This document shows, one piece after another, positions 22,679-33,696 of a DNA stretch of 64,000 nt. Each line of letters begins with the position of its first letter. Position 1 is the first letter of the stretch. Below the pieces are notes generated by a model that saw nothing but the letters and a program-made list of their open reading frames with translations, was not told the origin of the DNA and searched no databases. Made by a program: the position numbers and the translations under genes. The stretch spans positions 108,774,278-108,838,277 of the forward strand of contig CP136069.1 of the NCBI GenBank assembly GCA_032622095.1, read 5' to 3'. This stretch comes from Siphonodentalium dalli (lineage: Eukaryota > Mollusca > Scaphopoda > Gadilida > Siphonodentaliidae).

Positions 22679-22845
22679 TGATATAGTGTGGAGTATTTCA
22701 TCTTACACCTATGGGAGGCCAAATTCACATTTAAGAATTAATTGTGCTTGATTGCGCTTAAGCACAATTAATTATTAAATGTGAATTTGGACTCCCATGG
22801 CATACCGCATAGGTGAAGATGAAATACTCCACACTATATCACTTA
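22679..22845. repeat. Inner palindrome of the outer element
   Basis: GATATAGTGTGGAGTATTTC and its reverse complement bracket a paired AAATTCACATTTAA... core whose centre carries CGCTTAAGCAC. The second copy lies at 23559-23703. Confidence 0.75.
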
Positions 22846-23028
22846 CACTATATTACTTCCATTAGTATCATATTTGGTTTAGAGTGTTTCCCCTTATATC
22901 ATGGGTGTATGTTTTGACCAGTTGTCACATGGTTTCGAAGAACCTCGATCAAGGTTTTTGCACAAATCGAGGTTTAGTACATCGATTTTGGGTTCTCCCT
23001 GACCTGGTGGAGTATTTAAATTCGTAGC

Positions 23029-23174
23029 TAGTCCAACAAATTAGAATTTAGACTATTCAGATTAAGATATATTTTAATATTTGGACATTTACGATTAATC
23101 TAAGGAATTAAGGTAACATAAATGTCCAATCATTAAAATATACCTTAATCCGAATCGTCTAATTTGTTGGACTA
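23029..23174. mobile_element. Foldback element with 9-bp duplication
   Basis: TAGTCCAACAAATTAG at the left pairs with CTAATTTGTTGGACTA at the right, and the AT-rich interior pairs too. ATTCGTAGC (23020-23028) and ATTCATAGC (23175-23183) flank it. Confidence 0.75.
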
Positions 23175-23213
23175 ATTCATAGCCAGCTTATTAAATCGAT
23201 CACAAATGTAGCC

Positions 23214-23445
23214 CGGTTCTACTAAACGCAGCAAGTTCCTGGATATGCAGCAAGTCCCCGGTAAACGCAGCAAGTCCCTGGTAAATGCAGCAAGATTTCC
23301 AATCAACTCTAATCAACTGCCACAGATCATAAATCAAATGGATAATAAAACACTGATTAAACTCATCAACAACTCCACTAATCCACCCTAAGAGGCTAAA
23401 TTAGAGGGACTTGCTGCATTTACTAGGGACTTGCTGCGTTTACCC
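23214..23445. mobile_element. Element with repetitive termini (GCAGCAAGTCCC units) and 9-bp duplication
   Basis: The left end has four copies of a roughly 19-bp unit (AACGCAGCAAGTCCCTGGTA-like, 23224-23292). The right end has two inverted copies (23403-23443). AATGTAGCC occurs at 23205-23213 and again at 23446-23454, so the insertion split a GTAGCCAGCTTTT host repeat. Confidence 0.7.
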
Positions 23446-23558
23446 AATGTAGCCAGCTTTTCCCAGGTCAGGGATAACCCAAAATCGATGTACTAAACCT
23501 CGATTTGTGTAAAAAACCTCGATCAAGGTTCTTCGAGACCATGTGACCACTGGGGATA

Positions 23559-23703
23559 TAGTGTGGAGTATTTCATCTTACACATATGGGAGGCCAAATT
23601 CACATTTAATAATTAATTTTGCTTAAGCGCAATCAAGCACAATTAATTATTAAATGTGAATTTGGCCTCCCACAGGTGTATTATGAAATACTCCACACTA
23701 TAT
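23559..23703. repeat. Inner palindrome, second copy
   Basis: GATATAGTGTGGAGTATTTC pairs with GAAATACTCCACACTATATC. The core again contains GCTTAAGCGC. It is shorter than 22679-22845 by about 20 bases. Confidence 0.75.
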
Positions 23704-23802
23704 CACTTACACTATATTACTTATCTTATTTTATATTGTAAATACCTCCTACCGATATGTCGGGAGAACCGCCGATGGTTTAGAGTGTTTCCCCTTAATA
23801 TC

Positions 23803-24275
23803 GCTGATGGGGTCATTGTCACAAGGCTCCGGTCACATTCGTAGCCAGCTTTTTAAATCGATCACAAATGTAGCCAGCTTTTCTACTGCGATCACATTTG
23901 TAGCCAGCTTTTCATATTCATGCGAGCCTCAATGAACAAGATCAGGTTAGTCTCATTTTTCTGAGTTGATGAATGAAAAACAACATAAATTTTAATTTGA
24001 TATTAGTTCATCTAATAACCTGAGGTTTCCGACCAATGTCGTTAGATGCTCGAATTATATTCCAATATAAGTTGATAAACGAAGTCAGTTTTGGAGCATG
24101 ACGTCGGCATTTTAGTCACGAACGCGATGACGTCATATTTCGCGCCATATAAAGCATGGAATTAGAAAAGCTGGCTACGAATGTGATCGCCGGCGAAAAG
24201 CTGGCTACATTTGTGATCGATTTAAAAAGCTGGCTACGAATGTGATCGAAGCCTTGTGACAATGACCCCATCGGC
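23803..24275. mobile_element. MULE-like MITE with 9-bp duplication
   Basis: GCTGATGGGGTCATTGTCAC AAGGC at the left pairs with GCCTTGTGACAATGACCCCA TCGGC at the right. CTTAATATC flanks it exactly on both sides (23794-23802 and 24276-24284). The interior holds inverted copies of GTAGCCAGCTTTT and GATCACAAATG. It is related in its ends to 21230 and 22214. Confidence 0.85.
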
Positions 24276-24393
24276 CTTAATATCATGGGTGTATGTTTTG
24301 ACCAGTGGTCACATGGTCTCGAAGAACCTCGATCGAGGTTTTTTTTACACAAATCGAGGTTTAGTACATCGATTTTGGGTTCTCACTGACCTG

Positions 24394-24935
24394 TTTCCAT
24401 GGCGATCACAGTAGCCAGCTTTTCATGCGAGCCTCAATGAATAAGATTAGGTTAATCTCATTTTTCCGAGTTGATGGATGTAAACCAACTTGAATTTTAA
24501 TTTGAAATTAATTCATCGAATAATCTGAGGTTTCCAACCAATCCAATGTCGTTATTTAGAATGCTCGAATTATATTCCAATATAACTTATATAAGTTGAT
24601 AAACGAAGTCAGTTTGGAGCATGACGTCGACGTCTCAGTCACGAACGCGATGACATAATATTTTGCGCCATATAAAGTATGAAATTAGAAAAGCTGGCAG
24701 CAAATGTGACCGCCGGAGAAAAGCTGGCTACATTTGTGATCAATTTAAGTGCTGATAGGGTCATTGTCACAAGGCATCGATCACATTCGTAGCCAGCTTA
24801 TTAAATTGATCACAAATGTACCCAGATTTTCTATGGCGATCACATTTGTGGCCAGCTTTTCATGCGAGCCTCAATGAACAAGATTGGGTTAATAAGAGTT
24901 CAAAATATTGATACCGGTATTTTAATTTATATCTA
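24394..24935. mobile_element. Fragments of the 23803-type element
   Basis: 24410-24745 repeats the interior of 23803-24275 (CAGTAGCCAGCTTTTCATGC, then CGAACGCGATGACATAATAT). 24749-24895 restarts with GCTGATAGGGTCATTGTCAC and breaks off. Confidence 0.65.
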
Positions 24936-25223
24936 TTAGCGGCAGAATAAGAGTGTAATCTTATTATGCCGCTAGCGGCAGAATAGCCTGTTTGGCTATT
25001 CTGCCGACAAAATGACATCACAAAAATTGTACTTATCCATCACGTCATAACACGCGACAGTTAAGCCATCCAGATCGTCAAGCCCCATGTGTCCAAACGG
25101 ATGAAAGAAGAGTTGGCATATTACAGTATCACGCATATTTTTGTTGGCGTCAGACTAGCCAAACAGGCTATTCTGTCGCTAGCGGCAGAATAAGGGAATT
25201 ATCTTATTGTGCAGCTAGCGGCA
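24936..25223. mobile_element. Inverted-repeat element whose ends are themselves hairpins
   Basis: The left end (TTAGCGGCAGAATAAGA... TCTTATTATGCCGC) forms a stem on its own, and the right end does likewise. Between them CTAGCGGCAGAATAGCCTGT pairs with ACAGGCTATTCTGTCGCTAG. The LINE 3' tail starts immediately after. Confidence 0.7.
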
Positions 25224-28111
25224 ATTATTATTATTGTTTATTTCAGGCAAGGTATGCCCATATATGGAAATCAAACATACAATTACATATATAGAATTTG
25301 GTTCCAATGAAGGAATAAATCAGACTTATAAATAATATCTGATTGACATATAGCATTTAACAACTCGTTACCAGATGTAAAAACTCTCTCTCGAAATGCA
25401 TACACACCCTTTCGTATCAACATTGCCAAGGAAAACATTCTATCTCTTACAAACATCCCACTCGCCCTACATGACCTTTCATACCCAATAAACTTTCTGT
25501 AAGCATTGTTGAAACAAACAGTGAGTTTTTAAAAACATTTGCTGGTATAGTTAAGCCAAAGATGAGCACAATATAATGGTGATACATACATTTGGAATAA
25601 ATATTTCTTAACATCAAGTGAACATCTGTAAAATTTTCTTATGAGTATATTTGAACGTGTGCAGATAGAACGATACTGGCGCATAATGTCATCATTATCA
25701 GAACAATCAACATTGAGTATGTGACCAAGATACTTATAAGAGGACCCGAACTTGAGTTCAGTGTCGTTTAATATGAGTTTTGGAAATGTCCGAATGTGCA
25801 GGGATTTTGGAATGAAAGCCATCCAAACTGTCTTTTGGTTGTTATATACCAAATCAATAGCATTAGCCTCTTGTTCACATATTCTCAATAATCGACGTAG
25901 TCCTTCCAGAGATGGAGCCATAATACACATATCATCTGCATAAGACAAATGATTAATTTTCACATTACCAATCATACAACCCGCATTACTGGTGTTGAGC
26001 CTATGGCTTATCTCGTTCGTGTAAATGTTGAATAGGTGAGGACTCAATATTTCTCCCTGACGAACACCACTAGTAGGCCTGAAAAAAGTTGAGTACGATT
26101 GTCCCCATCTTACATTGTATCTCTGATTCATGAACCAGTTTCTGAGAATGCGAATAATTGCCGGTGGAATCGATCGTTTCTCCAGAAGATGTAATAGTTT
26201 TTCTTGATTTATTCTATCGAAAGCTTTACGTGCATCCAAAAAGCACACGAATACTGGAGTGTTCTTTGAAGTATAGTGCCTTATTACTTCTTTCAGTGTG
26301 AATATACAGCCGTCTGTCGAGTGTTGTCTCTTGAATCCAAACTGGTTGTCTGTTGTATACAGCTGCTCTGAAATTCTACTCAAAAAGATATTTTCTAAAA
26401 CTTTCGACATAACGCACGATAACGCCACTGGTCGATAATTATCTTTGTCTGCAACATTCCCTATTTTATTTTTTAGAATCGGCACGATCGTCACTTTCAG
26501 CATGTCAGGTGGAAGATGTCCATGCTTAATTATAGCACCCATAACAGCGATGAGACACTTGAGAATAAATTTGTCGCAGTATTTCAGATGTTCCGCCGTT
26601 ATACCATCTGGACCAGAGGATTTACCATCCTTGAGTTTGTTCAATGCCTCTATCATCTCGGTTTCAGTGATCTGCACTACTGAATCATCCTGCGAAGAAT
26701 CAAAGCTGTTACCAATCGAGTGTCCTTGAAGGATGCTCGATGGTTCTTCGTTGCTAGAAAAGATTTGTCTGAAATGATCTCCCCACATTTCTGAAACTTC
26801 TACTTCGCCATTAGACCCACCAACAGAAGTTGCGTTACTGCATCTTGTTCCGTTTGAGACACATTTCCAAAAAGAATTCATATCCTTGCTATCCAGGTGT
26901 TTGGCTAATTCGTTGGCTTTAAGCTGCTCAACATTAGATTTGCATTTCCTTAGAGATGATTTAAACATTGATCGACATCGACACATTCTTTCATAAATGT
27001 ATCCATGTCGAGGTCGCCCCTGGTTTACCCATGTAATGAAGGTTTCCCTTGCCTTTTCATGTAATCGCTTCACATAGGCATTCCATCCGGGTACGAAACG
27101 AAACCTGTCTGTACCATTTCTATCTACTAAGACGGACTTGGTAGCTGATTCCTTTAAAGCACTAACAATTTGTTGATAAACTTCATTAATCCGAATCGAA
27201 ATTCTTTCTTTCATGTCGGGAATTTTTTCGTCTTCAGAATCTGCTGTTAGCACTCCGAGGTGAATTTTCTTCAATAACTGCCCAGAAAGATTAATGTATT
27301 TTTCCATTTGCTCTGCATTGGCTCGTTTCCAATTTATCTTATGTTCTGTTGTCGCATAAGGCGTATGTGGATTATACCTTGGGAAAAGTTGTGATTTCAA
27401 CGAAACGACCAATGGGAAGTGGTCAGATGTCATGTAATCGTAATCTACCTCCATTGAACAGACAGCTGAGTCCATTGACTTGCTAGTTATACAATGATCC
27501 AGCCATGACACTGAACCGTGTGCTGAGCTGAGAAACGTGAATGTGTTAGACGCAGGTCCAAAGAAATTGACATCCGATAATACTAAAGATGATTCTTCGC
27601 AGAATTCGAACAACTGACTCATATTACCTGTCTTCCTGATAGCACATGCATTAAAATCGCCGAAGATAAGAATATTGCTAGTATTAGCCTCTTGTATGAT
27701 TGCATTGATTTTACCAAGGTAATCAGCATATAACTCGGCGGTACTCTCTTCGTCGACTGGAAGATACACACAGAGAATTAGAATTGATGTAGATTCAGTT
27801 TTCAGGTTGAGGCCCACTATTCTCGAATCTTCGTATGTTACAAAACCAACCTTATTGCCAAATGATTTTTTCCACATTATGGCTGTCCCTCCAAATGGCC
27901 GGCCAACCATGATCTCTTTTCCACAGTCAATGGCAGACACTCCGCTTGCCTCGAAATCTTTATGTATGGAACGTAATAAATGTAATTCACTTTTCAATAA
28001 CCAGTGCTCCTGTAGAAGTAGTATGTCACATTTATTACACAGATCGTTAACTGTAATCATGGACGATTTGATCGATTTACAGTTATATGATGCAATTTTT
28101 AAGTCTCCCAT
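25224..28111 (-). CDS. LINE ORF2: endonuclease plus reverse transcriptase, one in-frame stop near the C-terminus
   Basis: ATG at 28111 opens an 860-codon frame. The N-terminal exonuclease-endonuclease-phosphatase domain has IASYNCKS (6-13), QEHW (34-37), GDFNA (151-155) and SDH (229-231). A linker follows (about 240-480). The reverse transcriptase has GKSSGPDG (496-503), NYRPVALS (558-565), LDARKAFD (625-632), SGVRQG (681-686) and the catalytic YADD (724-727). A TAA at 25529-25531 ends the frame. Reading on in the same frame gives 81 more codons to TAA at 25283-25285, including FNNAYRKFIGYERSCRASGM, which is family-typical. So the TAA is most simply a nonsense change. The transcript tail ends in AAATAAACAATAATAATAAT (25224-25245). 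The encoded enzyme nicks target DNA and copies its own RNA there. CR1/Jockey-type affinity is by recognition. No ORF1 is seen upstream. Confidence 0.9.
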
Positions 28112-29450
28112 TTCGATGTTATTATGACCACGGTTCCTTCGTCGCGTTTTCCCATATATATAGCCATATCGTGCACTTAGTCTATTCTGCCTCAGCTTTT
28201 ACATATAGATTTATTACAGGCCGTGGCTAGAGTACCCTATAGCCTACCGTACTTTTATCTATCCGACACTTTGATAGAACTGCTAAAGTACTAGTACCTT
28301 ATACAGCACATGGTGGTACCAGAGAATATATTTAATGTTTTACGAATATATATATATTGTTATCGGTATGGTTTTATATCAGTATTTGACCTAATCTGGA
28401 CAAGGGCAATTCCATGGTAACGGACTTACCATTCAGACAGTAATTAGGAAATTTATATCAATCTCCTATGAACAATGATGAATATTTCTTCAATTCCAGC
28501 CATTCAATTGATATATCATATAGAGGTGTAAATTGTAATTGAAAATCACAATTAAAATTTACCTTGTGGAGGGTAATTTTCAAAATTGGGCTCCAAAGTT
28601 TGGGTAATGGACGTACCTGATTTGGACAAGCCTTCTAGGGTTGCTTCAGTCAAGCGCTCAACTCTGTGAATGTTTTCGAGGAAGAAAAATTTAATGTTGT
28701 CCACATTGTAGAAAATTTATGCTGCTATGAACTACATATTCTCTCAAGGTGTTTCTTAATAAATTTTGTTATTACAAGTTCCAGAATGATGGTAACGGAC
28801 GTACCTATTTTCGGTAACGGACATACCGTTGCGAAACTAAGATCATTGGGTCGATCAATTGTGGCCAAAATCAATTGGGAAGTTATCGAAACATAACAAA
28901 GTAAACAGTCTAATATCATTGTAGAAGTTTTTAAACATTCTACAAGGGAAACACATTCAAAATATAATGCTAATACTGTAATACATGTACTAGGAACCAG
29001 TCATGTTTTTGGGAGTTGTAGTCTACAAGAAATTAACTGTGGGTGCTGCATCACTATGTTGAAATTGAAGATGAAAGCCAGCATGCACGAAAATAGTTTT
29101 AAGGTGCATAAACTGCATATTCAGATACTGGTAATCCCTATTTTAACAATGAAACTAAAAGAAAATCCTCTGGCACATTAATCATTCAATCAGTTAGGTG
29201 TTTTTGTTAAAATGGCTATATCTTTGAACAATTTTGAGAATTGGCATGGAATTATTAGATGGGCCTTTTGCTGATGGGCCTTTTGAGAACATAAATGATG
29301 TTGAATGACCTTGCATGGGTCTGAATTTGAAATTTTATTGCATCTTGTATATGAAAGTTCAAAATTGGGATATATAATATACTGTATCAATTCTTAAAGT
29401 GACACAACAATCTTCACCAATATACCCCGATTGACTGAAGCAATAATATA
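28112..29450. other. Gene-free stretch with a recurring 15-mer
   Basis: GGTAACGGACNTACC occurs four times on the + strand (28416, 28603 with T for C, 28791, 28813). Part of this stretch may be the LINE 5' region. A small GGGCCTTTTG direct repeat lies at about 29260-29285. No gene is supported. Confidence 0.5.
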
Positions 29451-30174
29451 TATATATACAGCGGAATCCCGCAGATAACTATTTTTAGCCACAATTCTAA
29501 TCCGCGCGATCCGATTGGTCGGCGACCTTTCGTCACAAATTTGATACGAGTGTTTTTACGACTTGGGAATAATAAAACCACTCTCATTCTCAAGACGAAG
29601 TAAATTAATTAAAACCTAGTTAGAACGTATATTTGAATTAGATTATCGGAGTTTTAACTCGGTGTATGGTGCGTTGAATGGGAATGTTGGGTCGTCACAT
29701 ATGAATTCAACGATTATTGCCTGGAAAACTGGTCAAAACTCGTTTCGAATAAGTTCGTGTGTTGTTGACATTGTAATTGAATATTGTCAACAGCGGGAAT
29801 TCTCAGCCTGAGGACCTGTTGGAGAACCAATCGTTCAAACACGCAGATTAAAAAAAAACAGTGGGGGCAGATAGCGTCAGACAAATGTACATGTAGCAAG
29901 TGCAATTTGACACTGAAATGTACTAAACTATATAATTATGCATGTATGGCTTTGGGTTGGACTGGCTGCATTAGGCCTACACTGACTACATACAGGCCCT
30001 GCAGATTCAAATTCAACAAGTCTCAACAGTGACCCGTATAGTATTAAAATGACTAATTTCAAAATGTGTGGCCCAATATTAGATATATTTTTTTGTTTGG
30101 GGAAGTGTAGATCATGCCATGAATGATCTCTACTCTGGGTAATATGATTATGAGAGGACACATTCACATTTATA
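29451..30174. other. No supported gene
   Basis: Short frames only. No motif, repeat family or splice context that I can support. Confidence 0.35.
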
Positions 30175-30355
30175 TTGAATTGCGCTTAAGTGCAATTGAA
30201 TTCGCTTAAGCAAAATTTATTGCACGTAATGGCAAACGATTGTGCATAAGTGCGATAAAATATTGTGCTTAAGTACAAATAGGGCATTCATGCTTAAGCA
30301 TTATGAGTTGCACTTAAGCATGATTAATTGCGCTCAAGTGCAATTAATTGTAACT
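30175..30355. repeat. Cluster of CTTAAG-centred palindromes
   Basis: GCGCTTAAGTGCAA, TTCGCTTAAGCAAAA, TGTGCTTAAGTAC, CATGCTTAAGCATTA and TTGCACTTAAGCATG lie within 180 bases. A further set is at 31150-31335. Confidence 0.75.
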
Positions 30356-31149
30356 ACTATCTAACCTACCCATAAAATATTAATTGTCATAACATGGAGT
30401 ATCGCCTAGCATCACAAGAAGAGCATGTGCTAATTTTAACCTTTTTAAATAAGCCTAGTACAGTTACCTCTAACTGTATGTGTGCAACAATCAAAGATAA
30501 TCCATAATGTCATATAATTATCAGCATCCCTTATATCCAAAAAATGGATATCTCCTCTAGTATGTTTTAATATAATTTTTTAAAAGAATTTTTGCACAGA
30601 TTTGGGCCATAGCTATGGTCATATAGCAATAATGTGGTGTCACTGTATGAGGGTTTGCTCACTTCATATGGTGTACTTATTGACTTAAATCGGGTGAAAA
30701 ACCCTAAATATTGTCATATTATCAGCATCCCTGTCCCAAAAATATGTGTTTCATTCCGGGAGCTTTGGTGTCTCACTCCTCGAGCTCTGGTAGTTTTATT
30801 AAATCAGCGTCTCTTGCACAGATCTATAGTATGTCCATGTCATAAACTGTAGCGCGAATATGGTGTCACTGAGGACCTGCTTCCCTCATATGGTGCACAT
30901 GTATACCGGTATATACTCGAAAATCAAAGTTGCACCAACTAATACAGAAGTCAATGCTATCACGAATTGCCTGAACTAAAACAGAAGGTAATGCTATCGC
31001 GAGTCTACCATATCAATAAAGAACTTAGACTTGCTCCCTACCCATCCAAACTAATGAAAACAAGAGGTGATATGTCAGTAAGAACTAAGGTTGAGTTATG
31101 GATAAAACTATTTATTCACCAGGGGTGTTTTATATAATAGTTACATATA
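30356..31149. other. Gene-free stretch with a weak internal repeat
   Basis: AATGTGGTGTCACTGTATGA (30631) recurs in diverged form as ATATGGTGTCACTGAGGA (30856), with GCTCACTTCATATGGTG-like followers. No gene is supported. Confidence 0.4.
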
Positions 31150-31335
31150 ACCATGAAATGCGCTTAAGTTAGCCAATTGATTGCGCACAGCAAGATTGAT
31201 TGCGCTTAACCCTTTGAACCTTACTAAGTTAGATACATGTAGGCCTACCTGGCTACCATTACATATAACGTTGCAAGGCAATACAAACCAATTATGCTTA
31301 AGCGTAATGGAGTTACGCTTAAGCGTAATCAGCCA
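31150..31335. repeat. Second CTTAAG palindrome cluster
   Basis: AATGCGCTTAAGTTAG, TTATGCTTAAGCGTAAT and TTACGCTTAAGCGTAA occur here and resemble 30175-30355. Confidence 0.65.
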
Positions 31336-31488
31336 TTAAATGTTAGATTAATCTCCCATATAGTACTTAATATATGCAATGATAATGTTGTTGTTTGAGC
31401 CATCCAAAATTATTTTGGAGTATAAATATAAGCAGCAAGCGAAATAATTGAAAAACAATTTATTATATATGATAAACAAGCATAATTT

Positions 31489-31775
31489 TTAAATATTTAA
31501 GCAATAGCTCCTTGTTAGCATTGTTGAAAACACTCCATACTGTTGTTCCCCTCGCAGAGCAGATAGAAAACCGTCAATATCACCGACATCAACAACCGAC
31601 TGTTCCAGGTAGTTCAATTCCACAGTTGTTTTAACAAAGAAGGAGTGTTCGTATTGTGAGCTGCTGGTACGCAGAAGTTGGAACGATTCTGAGTTGTTAT
31701 ATACACACCTCCTTCTCCACCGGATTTTGACTGACACAGTCCTAAAATTTTGTTGGCGGTATTTCTCTTGTGTCT
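31489..31775 (-). pseudogene. LINE ORF2 extreme C-terminus
   Basis: The minus frame reads RWRRRCVYNNSESFQLLRTS, then SFFVKTTVELNYLEQSVVD, then IDGFLSALR, and stops at 31489-31491. The order basic patch, 'F..L..RT', 'SFF..T...WN.LP..VV', 'F...L' is the normal end of Jockey/CR1-type ORF2 proteins. Here the usual W-N-x-L-P has become L-N-Y-L-E, so the copy is worn. No polymerase domain is upstream in the window. A host exon is a weaker alternative. Confidence 0.5.
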
Positions 31776-32018
31776 TTCTTCTCGTGTTCTAGATAATCAG
31801 GCTTTAGGCAGGGCTGAAACCAACCCCTTGACTATTTTGTGGTATTGAACCAGTCACTGTTCTTTCCTTCATTCTTCGAGGGGTGGTAGCTTTACCTCAA
31901 ACAGCATGCCTGTGACTGATCCATCATCTCGTCTGTATTTGTTCTTTTCTGTATTTGTTCTTTAAGTCAACATGACCGCTTTCGCAGATTGCTGCTTCCA
32001 GCAAGGAAGGATACGCAC
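31776..32018. other. No recognisable feature
   Basis: Spacer between a LINE end and a MITE. Confidence 0.4.
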
Positions 32019-32408
32019 TACTCTTGAGTGCCTAATAAACATACATGTACGATTATTAAAATCGAGGTAAAATTCCCACCTGTACGATCGTTATTTGGTC
32101 CTGTACGTTTATTAAATTAACCAACAGAAATAATTCACTAATCTTAAATTGTGTTATTCATAGATAAATGAACTCTGATTGTTGACAGTGATCAGCACAC
32201 TGTAGATTCACAGACCTGGCTATCCATCGAGACTATTTCTGTCACATGGCATCAGTAAACCAGTCAGATGGTGCGTTTTGTTGGGATGTATGGTACTAAT
32301 ATTTCCAGTCTGTACGTTTATTCTGCCCTGTACTATTACTCAGTTACGTGACATTTTCCAACCTGTACTATTATTCCACCCTGTACGTTTATTAGGCACT
32401 CAAGAGTA
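32019..32408. mobile_element. MITE with perfect 22-bp inverted ends, TA target
   Basis: The ends are TACTCTTGAGTGCCTAATAA AC at 32019-32040 and its exact reverse complement at 32387-32408. If the outer TA is the duplicated target, the element is 386 bp. CTGTACGTTTATTA-like subterminal units recur at 32050, 32100, 32313 and 32380. Non-coding. Confidence 0.8.
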
Positions 32409-32435
32409 CGTTCATGACTGAACTAGAGTTGCACA

Positions 32436-32712
32436 TACTTCCGAGTGTGACTTGATGTGGTATTGAAAACAACAGGTATTTATCTGGCAGGTCCGATTGG
32501 AACTTGTATAGATGTTGGTGTATTTATTTTTGAATTTTATATTCAATATTGATATTTCAAATCTGACAAATTAATATGTAGGTCAAGTGATGTAATTCCA
32601 GAAAAAAATATCAAAAATATATTTATTGCAAAATTTTATTATTTACAAAGCTGACCCACCAGATAAATACCTGCTGTTTCTTATAGTACCACATCAAGTC
32701 ACACTCAGAAGA
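32436..32712. repeat. Inverted repeat with about 55-bp arms
   Basis: GAGTGTGACTTGATGTGGTA, then CAGGTATTTATCTGG near 32445-32490 pairs with CCAGATAAATACCTGCTG, then TACCACATCAAGTCACACTC near 32658-32708. The loop is AT-rich. A foldback element is likely. Confidence 0.7.
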
Positions 32713-33696
32713 CTGAGAAGTATGCAGACCTGTATGTGCAACTCCGTAACTTTCAGAATTTTGCTCCGCAGATTTGCATGGAAATCCACTGTGACATTCA
32801 CTTCCCAAAATCCATGGCGGAAGACACCCCATTCGCTGCTCTTTCCAATTTTTCGGCATCTTCGCGCTGTCAAAAACGTCTTATTTGATCGCATTTTGCC
32901 AATTTAAGCTCAATGACAATATATATCGTCTTTTTCTAACGATATCCTGAAACCATGCTTGCTGTCACTGACAAAACACAGGCAATGAGGTATACCCCCA
33001 ATCTATTTATAGCAATCAGGGGAGATAAACCATGCATGCAGTTTACAGAAACGTTAGGAACAGGCAGTGAACAGCTGATTTCAACAACAACAACATGGTG
33101 GCGATTATTTTTGAGTCACTTTAAAGGAATTAGTTTGTCTTTTTTCTTTTTTTTTATCGTCATATTAATGGTAATTATATATGTCTAACAGACCCATTTC
33201 GCCAAAAAAATTCTAAATCGAGCAGATAGTATTTTTATTATTATGATATTAAAAAAATCGCGGAAGTATCCGAAGAGTAAGTCAAGTGCGATCACATTAC
33301 CACAACGCGGTCACATGACCGATCATCTGCATCAACGCGGTAAGTTTACCTTATTTGCTTACTGGTAACAGCGGTGGGTGGAGCTTGAAATAATTCCACC
33401 AATCGTGTAACGAGTTGATAAATTACGTATATAAAATATTGCCGGTTAATTAGGCCTATACGATAAATAACGATCACTGAATAAAACTGTTTGAATGTGC
33501 TTAATTATGAACTGGATTTGCTATAATGTTATATTATATAACGAATAATGATGGCTAAAATGCACTTTGAGGCGATAAAAGTTGTGTGAAATGAGATTAA
33601 TTTATGCAGAAATGCAATGAGCGAGCAGAATTTCGTGCAAAACTAAATTGAACTGTTTCTGAAAGAATACAAGTTGGGCCATATAGCTTCTTATTT
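32713..33696. other. No supported gene
   Basis: Several short frames lie on both strands at 32713-33188. They overlap one another and the inverted repeat and have no motif. Confidence 0.4.

Larger units (their letters stand above)
22121..23006. mobile_element. Outer inverted-repeat element, copy 1 (nested)
   Basis: Left arm AGAACCCAAAATCGATGTAC, then CTCGATTTGTG, then GAGGTTCTTCGAGACC pairs with the right arm that ends CGATTTTGGGTTCTCCCTGA CCTG. It contains the nested MITE 22214-22663 and the palindrome 22679-22845. The sister copy is 23464-24393. Its undisturbed sequence CCCCTTATATCATGGGTG near 22889-22906 is an empty site for the element inserted in copy 2. Confidence 0.75.
23464..24393. 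mobile_element. Outer inverted-repeat element, copy 2 (nested)
   Basis: It is bounded by CAGGTCAGGGATAACCC and GGGTTCTCACTGACCTG. It carries the inner palindrome (23559-23703) and a complete second element at 23803-24275 that copy 1 lacks. Confidence 0.75.

Noticed and set aside
27807-28127. Plus-strand frames inside the large LINE
   Set aside because: They are shadows of the minus-strand ORF, which has all domain motifs.
29784-30032. Frame with CTCSKCNLTLKC suggesting a zinc finger
   Set aside because: The histidine ligands are missing, and there is no splice or repeat-finger context.
31489-31737. A host gene exon
   Set aside because: The order of motifs fits the C-terminus of a LINE ORF2 better, and no splice acceptor was evident upstream.
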